This document shows, piece by piece, positions 25,259-34,666 of a stretch of 64,000 nt of DNA. The notes beneath the pieces are model-generated. The model was not told the DNA's origin, ran no database searches, and was given only the letters and a program-made list of their open reading frames with translations. Origin of the DNA: Bacteroidota bacterium. Its GTDB lineage: Bacteria > Bacteroidota > Bacteroidia > JACCXN01. Position numbers and translations under genes: made by a program. The DNA is taken from NCBI GenBank assembly GCA_013696965.1, contig JACCXN010000074.1, positions 1 through 64,000 on the forward strand, written 5' to 3'. Numbering within the stretch: position 1 is the first letter of the stretch; every line of letters begins with the position of its first letter.

Positions 25259-26161
25259 TTAAAAATAAATATATTGTGCTAACCTAAAGGTGTTGGCATG
25301 CGCCTCAATAATATCATTTATTTTTTCTGAGTAACCACCGCCCATGCTTACTACAACAGGAATAGAATTTATTTTACAGGTGTTTAAAACAATTTTATCC
25401 CTTTCCTTACATCCTTCTCTGGTTAACGAAAGCCTTCCAAGCCTATCGGTGGATAAAACATCTACTCCACTTAAAAAAAAAACAAACTCCGGTTGCACAT
25501 CTTCAATAAGTTTTGCTAATGTTTCTTGTAATATTTTCAAATAGAATTTGTCATCCGTATAATCAGGTAAAGCAATATCAAGATCTGATTTTTCTTTATG
25601 TAAAGGAAAATTCTTTTCCCCATGCATGGAGAAGGTAAATACCTGTTTATTATTTTTGAATATTTCTGCAGTCCCATTTCCCTGGTGAACATCAAGGTCT
25701 ATTACAAGAATTTTATTTAATTTCTTTTTATTCAGTAAATAATTTGCAGCAATTGCAATGTCATTTAGTAAACAAAAACCTTCTCCTCGGTTTGTAAATG
25801 CATGATGCGTTCCTCCAGCAACATTCATTGCAATGCCATGTATTAATGCATACTCAGCCCCCATAACTGTTCCACTCATTATACATGATTCTCTGTGCAC
25901 CAATTCCTTAGAATGAGGAAAACCTGTTTTCCTAATCTCAGATTGAGTTAATTTAAGAGAACTTAATCTTTCCCAATAGGTTTTACAGTGTGTTGAAAGA
26001 ATATATTCTTCATTAAGAAGGCCAGGTTCAAATAAATTATCTTTTGTTATAGTACCTTCATGTATCAGTTGTTGAGGCAAAAGTTCATATTTTAACATTG
26101 GAAAACGATGGCCATCAGGAAGGGAATGAGCAAAAATTTCGGACCATGCAATTTTCAACAT
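25259..26161 (-). CDS. histone-deacetylase-fold (acetylpolyamine/AcuC-like) zinc hydrolase
   Basis: A 300-residue member of the HDAC superfamily. The active site is recognisable: the tandem His pair H119-H120 in G-G-T-H-H-A-F, F-C-L-L-N-D-I-A near 129-136, the zinc ligands in D-L-D-V-H-Q-G-N-G (Asp157, His159) and the later S-G-V-D-V-L and G-G-G-Y loops. Bacterial relatives deacetylate polyamines, acetoin-pathway targets or other acetylated small molecules, and the true substrate cannot be told. The protein is cytoplasmic. It is in the same orientation as the desaturase gene, with 132 bases between them, so the pair could be independent. Confidence 0.88.
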   Translation of the reverse strand: MLKIAWSEIFAHSLPDGHRFPMLKYELLPQQLIHEGTITKDNLFEPGLLNEEYILSTHCKTYWERLSSLKLTQSEIRKTGFPHSKELVHRESCIMSGTVMGAEYALIHGIAMNVAGGTHHAFTNRGEGFCLLNDIAIAANYLLNKKKLNKILVIDLDVHQGNGTAEIFKNNKQVFTFSMHGEKNFPLHKEKSDLDIALPDYTDDKFYLKILQETLAKLIEDVQPEFVFFLSGVDVLSTDRLGRLSLTREGCKERDKIVLNTCKINSIPVVVSMGGGYSEKINDIIEAHANTFRLAQYIYF

Positions 26162-26244
26162 ACTTGAAAAAAAATAAATTTTAATAAATCTATAAAATTG
26201 AGCAAATCAGCATTAGATGTAACATGCTCTTCATTCTTTTTATT

Positions 26245-27561
26245 TTAAGTAAGTGTTGAAATCAAATAAGAACAAAGACCAAAAATTGCACTAAGGGCAA
26301 TCCATTTAACCATGTTTATTTTATAGTGGTATAAAGCAACAACAGAAATAATAAGCCAGCCCAAGGAAATATAATGAATAGAATCAAAACTAATTCCTTT
26401 AGGAAACAGAACAGCTTTTCCAAGGAAAATGGTAAGATTAAGAATAACTCCAACAATTGCAGCAATAACAATTTCGAGTATTTCTTTAACTTTTTTATTC
26501 TCTTGTGTTTTTTCCATAATTGGAGCCCCTGCAAAAATGAACAGGAAACAGGGAAGAAAGGTATAAAAAACAGTTGTGGCCATAGCAAAAGTTCCCATAA
26601 GCAATGAGCCATTAAAATGGTTATATCCTGCCATAAAACCAACAAAGGAAAGAACCATTATTAAAGGTCCTGGAGTAGTTTCACCCAAGGCCAAACCATC
26701 AATCATTTGTAGCTCATCAAGCCAATTTAATTGTTCAACACTTACCTGAGCAACGTATGGCAATACAGCATATGCCCCTCCAAATGTAACTAAAGCAGCT
26801 TTTGTGAAAAACAGAGAGAGATCATTCCAAAATTTAAAGTCATTTGCAAATTTAAAAAAGATGAATAGAGGTAAAGCCCATAGTACAAATGTTACAAAAA
26901 CTTGTTTTAGAAGATTACTAAATTTAAAGTCTGATAAGGGAGATAGAGAGTTTTGGTTTAAATAATAATCCTCCTCCCGCTCAATTCTTAAATCACTGCT
27001 GGCGTTTTTATTATGGAAAATCCCCGGTAAAAATTTACGAATGATTGCTGCTAAAACAACAGCACTTACAATAATTAATGGAAATGGAATATTGAAAAAA
27101 AAAATACTTATAAATGCACAGGCAGCTACAAAATAATGAAAATAACTTTTTAACGATCGCTTTGCTATTTTCAACAATGCCAACAGGACAATTGCAATAA
27201 CAGCAGGTTTAACCCCATCAAACAGTGCATTTACCCAAGGTAGGTTTCCATATAAAACATAAATTATACTTAAAGCAAGTAAAATAAACATTGAGGGTAA
27301 AAAGAATAAAATTCCTGCTGCAAAACCTCCTTTTTTTCCATGCAATAACCAACCAATATAAATTGCCAATTGCTGTGCCTCCGGCCCAGGTAAAATCATA
27401 CAATAATTTAGCGCATGAAAAAACCTGCTATTGCTTATCCATTTTTTTCTGTCAACAAGAAATTCATGCATTATTGCAATTTGCCCTGCAGGTCCGCCAA
27501 AACTTATAAAACCTAATTTTGTCCAAAATTTCAGGGCTTCTTTAAAAGCAGGTTTTTCCAT
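26245..27561 (-). CDS. chrA: chromate transporter, two-domain ChrA type
   Basis: About 438 residues with two CHR domains. The first begins F-W-T-K-L-G-F-I-S-F-G-G-P-A-G-Q and contains M-I-L-P-G-P-E-A-Q-Q-L-A; the second has F-F-T-K-A-A-L-V-T-F-G-G-A-Y-A-V-L-P-Y-V and L-A-L-G-E-T-T-P-G-P-L-I. ChrA proteins export chromate, but many relatives may move other oxyanions. I place the start at the ATG at 27561 (M-E-K-P-A-F-K-E). An ATG at 27624 would add 21 residues but lies inside a terminator hairpin and would place a polar tail before the first helix. Confidence 0.88.
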   Translation of the reverse strand: MEKPAFKEALKFWTKLGFISFGGPAGQIAIMHEFLVDRKKWISNSRFFHALNYCMILPGPEAQQLAIYIGWLLHGKKGGFAAGILFFLPSMFILLALSIIYVLYGNLPWVNALFDGVKPAVIAIVLLALLKIAKRSLKSYFHYFVAACAFISIFFFNIPFPLIIVSAVVLAAIIRKFLPGIFHNKNASSDLRIEREEDYYLNQNSLSPLSDFKFSNLLKQVFVTFVLWALPLFIFFKFANDFKFWNDLSLFFTKAALVTFGGAYAVLPYVAQVSVEQLNWLDELQMIDGLALGETTPGPLIMVLSFVGFMAGYNHFNGSLLMGTFAMATTVFYTFLPCFLFIFAGAPIMEKTQENKKVKEILEIVIAAIVGVILNLTIFLGKAVLFPKGISFDSIHYISLGWLIISVVALYHYKINMVKWIALSAIFGLCSYLISTLT

Positions 27562-27613
27562 AATCTTAATCAACAAATTAAATTTCGAGTAATAATTTCC
27601 TGAATTTTTGAAT

Positions 27614-27645
27614 AAAAAAGCCATCCCATAAAAGATGGCTTTTTT
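27614..27645. terminator. rho-independent terminator, AAAAAAGCCATC stem
   Basis: AAAAAAGCCATC (27614-27625) pairs with GATGGCTTTTTT (27634-27645) around an 8-base loop, with T-runs on both strands. It lies 240 bases downstream of the minus-strand SDR gene and just before chrA, and probably separates their transcripts. The remaining 27646-27885 spacer holds nothing else that I can see. Confidence 0.75.
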
Positions 27646-27885
27646 ATATATGTTTTAATTTGATAAAAATATACCTAATTTGATTTTTAGATTTGTAAAT
27701 GAAAATCAACTCAAAGATATTTATCTTATTACTACAAGTTTTTCCCGTGTTAAATGAAAATCAAGACCATTTGTAAAACATTTCTCATAATTTTTAATTT
27801 AATAATCAAACTTATTTTATTTGTTTTTTTAATGATTTTAATCACATTAGCCTAGAATTCAGCTTTTTAATTCCATTTCTCAGTT

Positions 27886-28758
27886 TCATTCTTGCTTTTT
27901 TCCTCTAACCTGTTTTTCAATAATATCCCACATCTGTTGTGGAATATGATCAAATGCATTAAATTCACCTGCTCCATAAAGCCATTCACCTCCATCAATG
28001 GTTACTACCTCTCCATTTACAAAACCAGAAAAATCAGAAACTAAATAGGATGCAAGATTTGCAAGTTCAGAATGTTCCCCATATCTCTTTAGTGGAATTC
28101 TTTGTATTGGATCTAATATTTTTTTTATTTCCTCTGGAAACAAACGGCTGAAAGCACCTTCAGTAGGGAAGGGACCTGGTGCAATTGCATTTAACCTTAT
28201 GTTATATTTTCCCCATTCAGATGCAAGTGAACGAGTAAGTGCCAAAACCCCAGCCTTAGCACAGGCAGAAGGCACTACATAGCCAGAGCCAGTAGATGCG
28301 TAAGTTGTTACTATGCTTAATACATTTCCCTTTTGTTTGTTTTCAATCCAGTGTTTTCCAAGAGCAAGAGTGCAATTGTAACTTCCCTTTAATACAATAT
28401 CAACGATTACATCAAATGCTTTAGGACTTAATCGTTCAGTAGGACTAACAAAATTTCCAGCAGCATTATTTACCAGAACATCAATGCTTCCAAAAGTTTT
28501 TATTGCCTCGTGTATAACATTTTCTACCTGTTCATATTTTCTTACATCACACACAACTGCGAGTACTTTCCCGCCTGTTTCTTTTTCAAGTTCAGCTTTT
28601 GCTTTTTCAAGAACTTCCACCTTTCGGCTGGCTATTATAATATTTGCACCTGCATTTAAAAATGATTTACTCATAGAATACCCCAAACCCGTTCCGCCAC
28701 CAGTAACTAAAATGGTTTTATTTTTAAGGGCATCTTTACTTAACATTTGTTCCTGCAT
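27886..28758 (-). CDS. 2,4-dienoyl-CoA-reductase-type short-chain dehydrogenase
   Basis: About 290 residues. The NAD(P)-binding motif is T-G-G-G-T-G-L-G near the N-terminus, and N-N-A-A-G-N-F is the family's N-N-A-G variant. The usual Y-x3-K catalytic pair is replaced by T-Y-A-S-T-G-S-G ... S-A-C-A-K-A-G, the arrangement of mitochondrial/peroxisomal 2,4-dienoyl-CoA reductases, where the Tyr lies further upstream and Ser-x3-Lys follows. P-G-P-F-P-T-E-G-A-F-S-R-L is also typical. It probably reduces 2,4-dienoyl-CoA intermediates in degradation of unsaturated fatty acids. The start is the ATG at 28758; an upstream TTG would add an unusual hydrophobic extension. Confidence 0.85.
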   Translation of the reverse strand: MQEQMLSKDALKNKTILVTGGGTGLGYSMSKSFLNAGANIIIASRKVEVLEKAKAELEKETGGKVLAVVCDVRKYEQVENVIHEAIKTFGSIDVLVNNAAGNFVSPTERLSPKAFDVIVDIVLKGSYNCTLALGKHWIENKQKGNVLSIVTTYASTGSGYVVPSACAKAGVLALTRSLASEWGKYNIRLNAIAPGPFPTEGAFSRLFPEEIKKILDPIQRIPLKRYGEHSELANLASYLVSDFSGFVNGEVVTIDGGEWLYGAGEFNAFDHIPQQMWDIIEKQVRGKKQE

Positions 28759-28928
28759 TTTTTTTATTTTTAGATAGTAAGGAATCAAAATTAAGATTTT
28801 TATTAAAAGCAATGCATCAATTTTTTATTGATTTTTAAAACTTTTTAAAGATTTAAGCCTCAATTGTTTTAAGTTTGAAAAAAATACCTGCAATTTATTG
28901 CCTTAGGTTATTGTTATATTAATTAAAT

Positions 28929-30419
28929 ATGAATTTTATTCCCAAGCATATATTAAGTAAATCTACTTTTATAAGAAGTTCACAATGCCTTAAATCACTT
29001 CATTTATATAAGAACCATTATAATTTAAGAGACACAATATCCCTAAGTCAGCAGGCCCTTTTTACCAGTGGTACTGATATTGGCCTTTTAGCGCAGGGTA
29101 TTTTTCCTGGAGGAGTGGATGCAAGTCCGGCTGATAGATTCAGATTTCAGGAATCTGTTAGCAGGACAATTGAATTAATTCAAAATGGTACTGAAATAAT
29201 TTACGAAGCTGCTTTTCAATTTGATGGGGTATTAGCTGCCATTGATATAATGGTGAAGAAAAATGAGAAATGGTATGCCTATGAAGTAAAAAGCGCTTCA
29301 AAGGTTTCCGGAACTTATATTTTAGATGCTGCCCTTCAATATTATGTGATTACAAAAAGCGGCTTAAGGCTTGAAAATATTTCAATAATTCATTTAAATA
29401 CCTCGTATATCCGTAAAGGAGAGCTTGAGTTAAGAAAATTATTCAAAGCTACCTCAGTTCTTGAGGAGGTTATTAGTAAACAGGAACTAATTAACACTAA
29501 AATTGAGCAGGCTAAAATTACCCTTGCTGATTCCATGGAACCCCCGGTGAAAATAGGAAAACATTGTTTTGAGCCTTATTCTTGTGATTTCATGGGACAT
29601 TGCTGGAAAAATGTGCCTCAAGGTTCTATTTTTGAACTTGCAGGTATGCATAAATCAGATTTATTTGAAATGTATGAATCAGGTATTACAACAATCAAGG
29701 AAATACCTGAGGATTTTCCACTAAAAAAACTGCAAAAATTACAGGCTGAATATTTCAATAAAAATGAAGTTTTTATTGATCACCAGGGAATCGATAATTT
29801 TTTGGCATCTATAAATTATCCTGTTTATTTTATGGATTTTGAAACCTTTATGCCTGCTGTTCCAATGTTTGAAGATACTTCGCCATTTCAACATATTCCC
29901 TTTCAATATTCTCTTCATTATAAAAAGGACAGAACATCGGAAGTTACTCATAAGGATTTTATTGCACAAACAGGAAGCAATCCTTCTAATGCTTTCATTT
30001 TGAATTTGCTCTCTGATACCCAAAACAAGGGTGATATCCTGGTTTATAACCTTACATTTGAAAAAAGTGTTTTAAAAAAATTAAAAACTTTGTTTCCTGA
30101 ATTTGAATTGCAAATCGATGAAAGAATAAGTAGAATGAAAGATCTTATGCTTCCTTTTCAGGACCTGCTTTATTACCATCCTAATATGAAAGGATCACAT
30201 TCTATAAAAAATGTGCTTCCTGCTCTTGTTCCCGAATTAAAATATGATGAACTTACCATTAATAATGGAAACAATGCATCTGCGGCCTTTGAAATGCTGC
30301 AAAAGGAAACAGATAGTATTAAAATAGCTGAAATACGTGAGGCTTTGCACACATACTGTAAATTGGACACTTATGCAATGGTTCGAATTCTTGAAGTATT
30401 GGAAGGTAGGATTAAATAA
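28929..30419 (+). CDS. DUF2779 protein: Cas4/RecB-like nuclease joined to a DEDDy-type exonuclease
   Basis: A 496-residue protein with two nuclease-like halves. The first (1-230) has a PD-(D/E)XK core: D106 in A-A-I-D-I-M, E119-V-K121, and Q137 in A-A-L-Q-Y-Y, framed by four cysteines, C20 and C213-x5-C219-x5-C225, the layout of the iron-sulfur cluster of Cas4 and AddB. A linker (231-280) has a helix-hairpin-helix look (S-G-I-T-T-I-K-E-I-P). The second half (295-496) carries D303-F-E305, D405 in M-K-D-L, and Y476-x3-D480, an RNase-H-fold exonuclease pattern. Relatives belong to a 'predicted RecB family nuclease' group of unproven role. No CRISPR or restriction gene is near. It is a single gene. 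Confidence 0.8.
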   Translation: MNFIPKHILSKSTFIRSSQCLKSLHLYKNHYNLRDTISLSQQALFTSGTDIGLLAQGIFPGGVDASPADRFRFQESVSRTIELIQNGTEIIYEAAFQFDGVLAAIDIMVKKNEKWYAYEVKSASKVSGTYILDAALQYYVITKSGLRLENISIIHLNTSYIRKGELELRKLFKATSVLEEVISKQELINTKIEQAKITLADSMEPPVKIGKHCFEPYSCDFMGHCWKNVPQGSIFELAGMHKSDLFEMYESGITTIKEIPEDFPLKKLQKLQAEYFNKNEVFIDHQGIDNFLASINYPVYFMDFETFMPAVPMFEDTSPFQHIPFQYSLHYKKDRTSEVTHKDFIAQTGSNPSNAFILNLLSDTQNKGDILVYNLTFEKSVLKKLKTLFPEFELQIDERISRMKDLMLPFQDLLYYHPNMKGSHSIKNVLPALVPELKYDELTINNGNNASAAFEMLQKETDSIKIAEIREALHTYCKLDTYAMVRILEVLEGRIK

Positions 30420-30481
30420 AAAACTAAGACAAGTTTTTTATTTAATCCTAAAAGTTTAGTATTCTTTCTAAGAAATTAGTT

Positions 30482-30829
30482 CTAATATCTGCGTTTATTT
30501 TCAAATCTTTCATAAATCGACATGAACAAGGAAAGGAGTAAACTAAATAATAGGGCCCACCAGAAATTATCCACATAAAATCCACTGATTAAATAATCAG
30601 CAAAAAGAATAATTGCAGCATTTATTACTAAAAGAAAAAGACCAAAAGTCAGGATAGTTAATGGAATTGTAAATAATATTAGCAATGGCTTTAAAAATGC
30701 ATTTAAAAAAACCAATACAAAAGAAACTATCAGGGCTGTTGAAATACTCTCCACATGTACGCCAGATAAAAGATATCCAATAGCTAAAACAGCAATGGAG
30801 GCAAAAAGAAGTCTTATAATAAATCTCAT
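30482..30829 (-). CDS. small four-helix membrane protein (phage-holin-4_2/YvlD family)
   Basis: A 115-residue protein with four hydrophobic segments, a G-Y-L-L-S-G-V-H-V-E-S turn near 18-28, and the family block N-A-F-L-K-P-L-L-I-L-F-T-I-P-L-T near 43-58. Despite the Pfam name, these are common chromosomal proteins with no lysis genes nearby; the function is unknown. It is transcribed away from the plus-strand nuclease gene and follows the DUF819 gene on the same strand with a 64-base gap, so the two could share a transcript. Confidence 0.88.
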   Translation of the reverse strand: MRFIIRLLFASIAVLAIGYLLSGVHVESISTALIVSFVLVFLNAFLKPLLILFTIPLTILTFGLFLLVINAAIILFADYLISGFYVDNFWWALLFSLLLSLFMSIYERFENKRRY

Positions 30830-30893
30830 TTTAATTCTTGTTAATTAACAATTGTAAGTATTAGAAATAACTTTTAACATTCAACATATAGTT

Positions 30894-32141
30894 TTATTCA
30901 GCAGCAATTCTCATAAGTTGGGCACAAATCCAGGCACCGTATGTTCCAAGAGCATATCCAAAAACAGCAAGCAAAACACCAACTGGGGCAAGAGATGGAT
31001 TAAAAGCAGAAGCAACAATTGGGGCTGAAGCAGCTCCTCCCACATTTGCCTGACTTCCCACCGCAACGAAAAAATAAGGAGCTTTAATAATTTTGGCAAC
31101 AGTTAAAAGTACGGTTACGTGTACGAGCATCCAAATAAGCCCAACAACAAACAATCCAGGGTTACTTCCAATTGCCATTATATCCATTTTCATTCCAATA
31201 GTTGCAACAAGTATATAAAGCAAAACGCTTCCAATCCTAGATGCTCCTGCACCTTCTAATCTTTTTGCAGGGGTAAAGGAAAACAAAAGTCCCAAAGTGG
31301 TGGCAATTACAATTAACCAGAAAAAAGAAGAAGTAAGGCTAAATCTTTCCAATATTTCAGCTTGTGGATGATTCACCATTAATGGTGTTATGTAATCGGC
31401 CCCGAAATGAGAAACTGCCGTTGCTCCAAAACCAACAGCAAGAATAGTAATTGTATCTGCTAGGGAAGGAATTTTTCCTATTTCAGCCCTGTAGTGTTCA
31501 ATTTTTTTTTGCAAAGTTACAATTGCAGAATTATCAGCTTTCAATACTTTATCCAATTTGTCAGACATTCCAACACCAAAAAGCAACACGGCCATCCATA
31601 CATTTGCAACTATTACATCAACGGCTATCATTACTGAAAATAACTGATCAGAAGTTCCAAAAACCTCCTTCATAGCTGTTTGATTTGCACCTCCGCCAAT
31701 CCAGCTCCCGGCAATGGTTGCCATTCCCCTCCAAACTGCATCTGGTCCGATTCCCCCAACAGTTTCAGGAGAAAATATTGAGGTAATTAGTATTGCAACG
31801 GGTCCACCTACAATTATTCCCAATGTACCAGCTAAAAACATTATTATGGCTTTTGGGCCAAGTTGTAAAATAGCTTTCATGTCAATACTAACACATAAAA
31901 GCACAAGACTTGCAGGAAGCAAATACCGGGAAGCAATTTTATACAACTGAGATTCTTCACCTGAAATAATATTAAAAGAATTTAGTAAAGCGGGAATGAA
32001 ATAACACAATAACAAGGCCGGTACATATTTATAGAATTTTTTAAGCCAGGGGTGCGAACTTGAAGAAGTTTGAAAAACAAGGGCCAGGATGAGTAGCAAA
32101 ATTCCAAGTACTACGGCATCATTTGTAAATAGTGGTTCCAT
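30894..32141 (-). CDS. DUF819 (YjcL-like) membrane protein
   Basis: A 415-residue polytopic protein with about 12 hydrophobic segments. DUF819 features are N-D-A-V-V-L-G-I-L near 6-14, G-S-W-I-G-G-G-A-N-Q-T-A-M-K-E near 143-157, and V-A-V-G-S-Q-A-N-V-G-G-A-A-S-A-P near 357-372, which look like two inverted repeats with Gly/Asn-rich turns as in secondary transporters. The substrate is unknown. A TAATTTTG on the minus strand at 32168-32175 may be its -7 element. It is divergent from the S46 peptidase gene. Confidence 0.88.
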   Translation of the reverse strand: MEPLFTNDAVVLGILLLILALVFQTSSSSHPWLKKFYKYVPALLLCYFIPALLNSFNIISGEESQLYKIASRYLLPASLVLLCVSIDMKAILQLGPKAIIMFLAGTLGIIVGGPVAILITSIFSPETVGGIGPDAVWRGMATIAGSWIGGGANQTAMKEVFGTSDQLFSVMIAVDVIVANVWMAVLLFGVGMSDKLDKVLKADNSAIVTLQKKIEHYRAEIGKIPSLADTITILAVGFGATAVSHFGADYITPLMVNHPQAEILERFSLTSSFFWLIVIATTLGLLFSFTPAKRLEGAGASRIGSVLLYILVATIGMKMDIMAIGSNPGLFVVGLIWMLVHVTVLLTVAKIIKAPYFFVAVGSQANVGGAASAPIVASAFNPSLAPVGVLLAVFGYALGTYGAWICAQLMRIAAE

Positions 32142-32389
32142 TTTTAATTTTTATCCGGGGCAAAATACAAAATTATCTTAATTAATTACGGCAATTGTGT
32201 AATGAAAAATGACGTTCACCCTATGAGCGTTTTAACTTTTATAATTTAAAAATGAGATTTATTTTGAGATTTGAAATAATTATTCGCACTTTTGAAAACA
32301 AACCCAAACAATTAATAAGTGAACATAAAATAAACTGTTGAAAAAACTTTGACTGTCTATTTCTTTTCAGCTTTAATAAAAACCTATCC

Positions 32390-34588
32390 ATGAAAATTAA
32401 AATTTATCATTTACTGCTTTTCATTTTCACAATTAATATCAGCGCGATTAAAGCTGATGAAGGAATGTGGCTACCCTTGTTATTAAAGCAACTCAATGAA
32501 TCAGATATGCAAAGCAGGGGGTTGAAACTAAGTGCAGAAGACCTTTATAGTATAAACCGTTCCAGTTTAAAAGATGCAATTGTGCATTTTGGAGGAGGTT
32601 GCACAGGAGAATTAATTTCCCCCGAAGGATTAATGCTAACAAACCACCACTGTGGATACAGTCAGATTCAATCTCACAGTTCGGTTAAAAATGATTATCT
32701 AACCAATGGTTTCTGGGCTAAATCCAGAGCTGAAGAATTAGCAAATCCTGGTTTGACCGCAACTTTTATTATTAGCATGGAGGACGTTACCCAAAAAGTG
32801 CTTAAAGGTGTTTTAACAAACATGTCGGAATCCTTAAGAGACAGTCTAATTGCTCAAAACAGCCGGAGCATTGAAAAAGAAGCGGTTCTAGGAACACATT
32901 TTGAGGCTAAGATAAAACCTTTTTACAATGGAAATGAGTTTTACATGTATATTACTGAAACCTTTCGTGATGTAAGGTTAGTGGGGGCACCACCATCTTC
33001 AATTGGTAAATTTGGAGGAGATACCGACAATTGGATGTGGCCTAGGCATACAGGTGATTTTTCGGTTTTTAGAATTTATGCCAATAAAGAAAACAAACCT
33101 GCAGATTACTCAACTGAAAATGTTCCTTTTATCCCAAGACATTTTTTTCCTGTATCACTAAAAGGTGTTGAACAAGGTGATTTTACAATGGTTTATGGTT
33201 TTCCTGGAAGAACAAATCAATATTTAACATCCTATGCGGTTGATAATATTATGCATGTTTCCAATCCTGCTAAAATTAAAATCAGAACGACAAGACTTGA
33301 TATTTGGGACAAGGAAATGAAAAAAAGTGATGAAGTAAGAATTCAATATGCTGCAAAATATGCCTCTGTAAGTAATTACCATAAAAAGTGGATAGGGGAG
33401 AACAGGGGACTTAAAAAGTTAAATGCTATTGAAGCAAAACGGAATTTTGAAACAAAATTTACTGATCGACTGGCTGAAAATCCTGACCATGCTACAAAAT
33501 ATGGATCTTTATTAAAAGATTTCAAAGTTTTATACGATCAACTTGATAAAATACAAAAACCTTATGATTATTTTGGTGAAGCTGTAATGGCTGTTGAAAT
33601 AATAAAATTAGCCAATACTTTTATGGCTATTGCCGAATCAGCAAATAACCCTGCAAAAACTAAGGATGAATACCTTCAGCAATTGGAAAATTTAAGGGCT
33701 ATTGGAAAAGGGCATTTTAAAAATTACAATGCGGTTACAGATCAAAAAATATTTACCGCTCTTTTAGAAATGTATCAAAAAGATGTGAATGCTTCAAACC
33801 ATCCCGAAATATTTAAAACAATTGATAAAAAATTCAAAGGAGATTTTAATAAATATGCCCAATTTGTTTTTGATGGTTCAGTAATGAGCTCAGCTGAAAA
33901 AATTAATAAATTTATTGATGCACAGGAAGCTTCTGTAAAAAAGAATGGAACGTTTACAAAGGAAATGGCGAAGACGATTTCTCGCGATCCAGCTTATGAG
34001 CTTATGATAAGTTTTATTAAAAACTACAGACTTGTTATTTTACCGGAAATTACCCGGATCAACAATGAATTAAACCGACTGAACAGAACTTATATGCAAG
34101 CTTTAAGAGAAGTAATTCCTGAGAAAAAATACTATCCGGATGCAAATTCAACCTTGCGTGTTGCCTATGGAAAAGTTGATGGTTATGAGCCCGCAGATGG
34201 AGTTGAATATATTTATTACTCCACTCTTTCAGGAATTATGGAAAAAGAAAACCCCGAAATTGATGAATTTATAGTTTCTGACAAATTAAAAGAATTATAT
34301 AAAAACAAGGATTTTGGACAATATGCGGATAAAAATGGAGAATTAAGGGTTGCATTTATAGCATCGAACCATACCACAGGTGGAAATTCAGGAAGTCCGG
34401 TTATTGATGGAAACGGATACCTTATAGGAACAAATTTCGATCGTAATTGGGAAGGCACCATGAGTGATATTATGTATGATCCTGAAAGAGTAAGAAACAT
34501 ATCAGTAGATATTCGCTATACTCTTTTTGTAATCGATAAGTTCGCAGGTGCTGGTTATCTTTTGAATGAAATGAAAATAATTAAATAA
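32390..34588 (+). CDS. S46-family dipeptidyl peptidase, probably DPP11-like
   Basis: A 732-residue secreted serine exopeptidase. A signal peptide (1-21) precedes the N-terminal A-D-E-G-M-W-L-P, where the family recognises peptide N-termini. The catalytic His lies in L-T-N-H-H-C-G-Y (83-90), and the nucleophile is Ser667 in G-G-N-S-G-S-P; F-G-G-D-T-D-N-W-M-W-P-R-H near 206-218 is also diagnostic. Eighteen residues after the Ser is Arg685 (N-F-D-R). In Porphyromonas this position is Gly in DPP7 and Arg in DPP11, where Arg sets preference for Asp or Glu at P1; this alignment is from memory. The enzyme supports growth on peptides. Confidence 0.9.
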   Translation: MKIKIYHLLLFIFTINISAIKADEGMWLPLLLKQLNESDMQSRGLKLSAEDLYSINRSSLKDAIVHFGGGCTGELISPEGLMLTNHHCGYSQIQSHSSVKNDYLTNGFWAKSRAEELANPGLTATFIISMEDVTQKVLKGVLTNMSESLRDSLIAQNSRSIEKEAVLGTHFEAKIKPFYNGNEFYMYITETFRDVRLVGAPPSSIGKFGGDTDNWMWPRHTGDFSVFRIYANKENKPADYSTENVPFIPRHFFPVSLKGVEQGDFTMVYGFPGRTNQYLTSYAVDNIMHVSNPAKIKIRTTRLDIWDKEMKKSDEVRIQYAAKYASVSNYHKKWIGENRGLKKLNAIEAKRNFETKFTDRLAENPDHATKYGSLLKDFKVLYDQLDKIQKPYDYFGEAVMAVEIIKLANTFMAIAESANNPAKTKDEYLQQLENLRAIGKGHFKNYNAVTDQKIFTALLEMYQKDVNASNHPEIFKTIDKKFKGDFNKYAQFVFDGSVMSSAEKINKFIDAQEASVKKNGTFTKEMAKTISRDPAYELMISFIKNYRLVILPEITRINNELNRLNRTYMQALREVIPEKKYYPDANSTLRVAYGKVDGYEPADGVEYIYYSTLSGIMEKENPEIDEFIVSDKLKELYKNKDFGQYADKNGELRVAFIASNHTTGGNSGSPVIDGNGYLIGTNFDRNWEGTMSDIMYDPERVRNISVDIRYTLFVIDKFAGAGYLLNEMKIIK

Positions 34589-34666
34589 TTTATTATTTTC
34601 ATTTGAAATTTGATTTTGTTAGCTAAACCCTTTGGGGATTATTGTTGATTTTTTTTTTCATTCCAA

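Noticed and set aside
25259-26161. Histone-deacetylase-fold protein as the missing BshB deacetylase
   Set aside because: BshB belongs to the LmbE-like fold with different metal motifs; nothing but the word deacetylase connects them.
27562-27624. Longer N-terminus for the chromate transporter from an ATG at 27624
   Set aside because: That start lies inside a rho-independent terminator hairpin, and the added residues do not fit the family.
28929-30419. Cas4-like nuclease as part of a CRISPR or anti-phage island
   Set aside because: Neighbouring genes are housekeeping or metabolic, base composition looks unchanged, and there is no array; only the protein architecture itself is notable.
30482-30829. 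'Phage holin' family match taken as a sign of a prophage
   Set aside because: No phage structural, lysis or integrase genes are nearby; the family is common in normal chromosomes.
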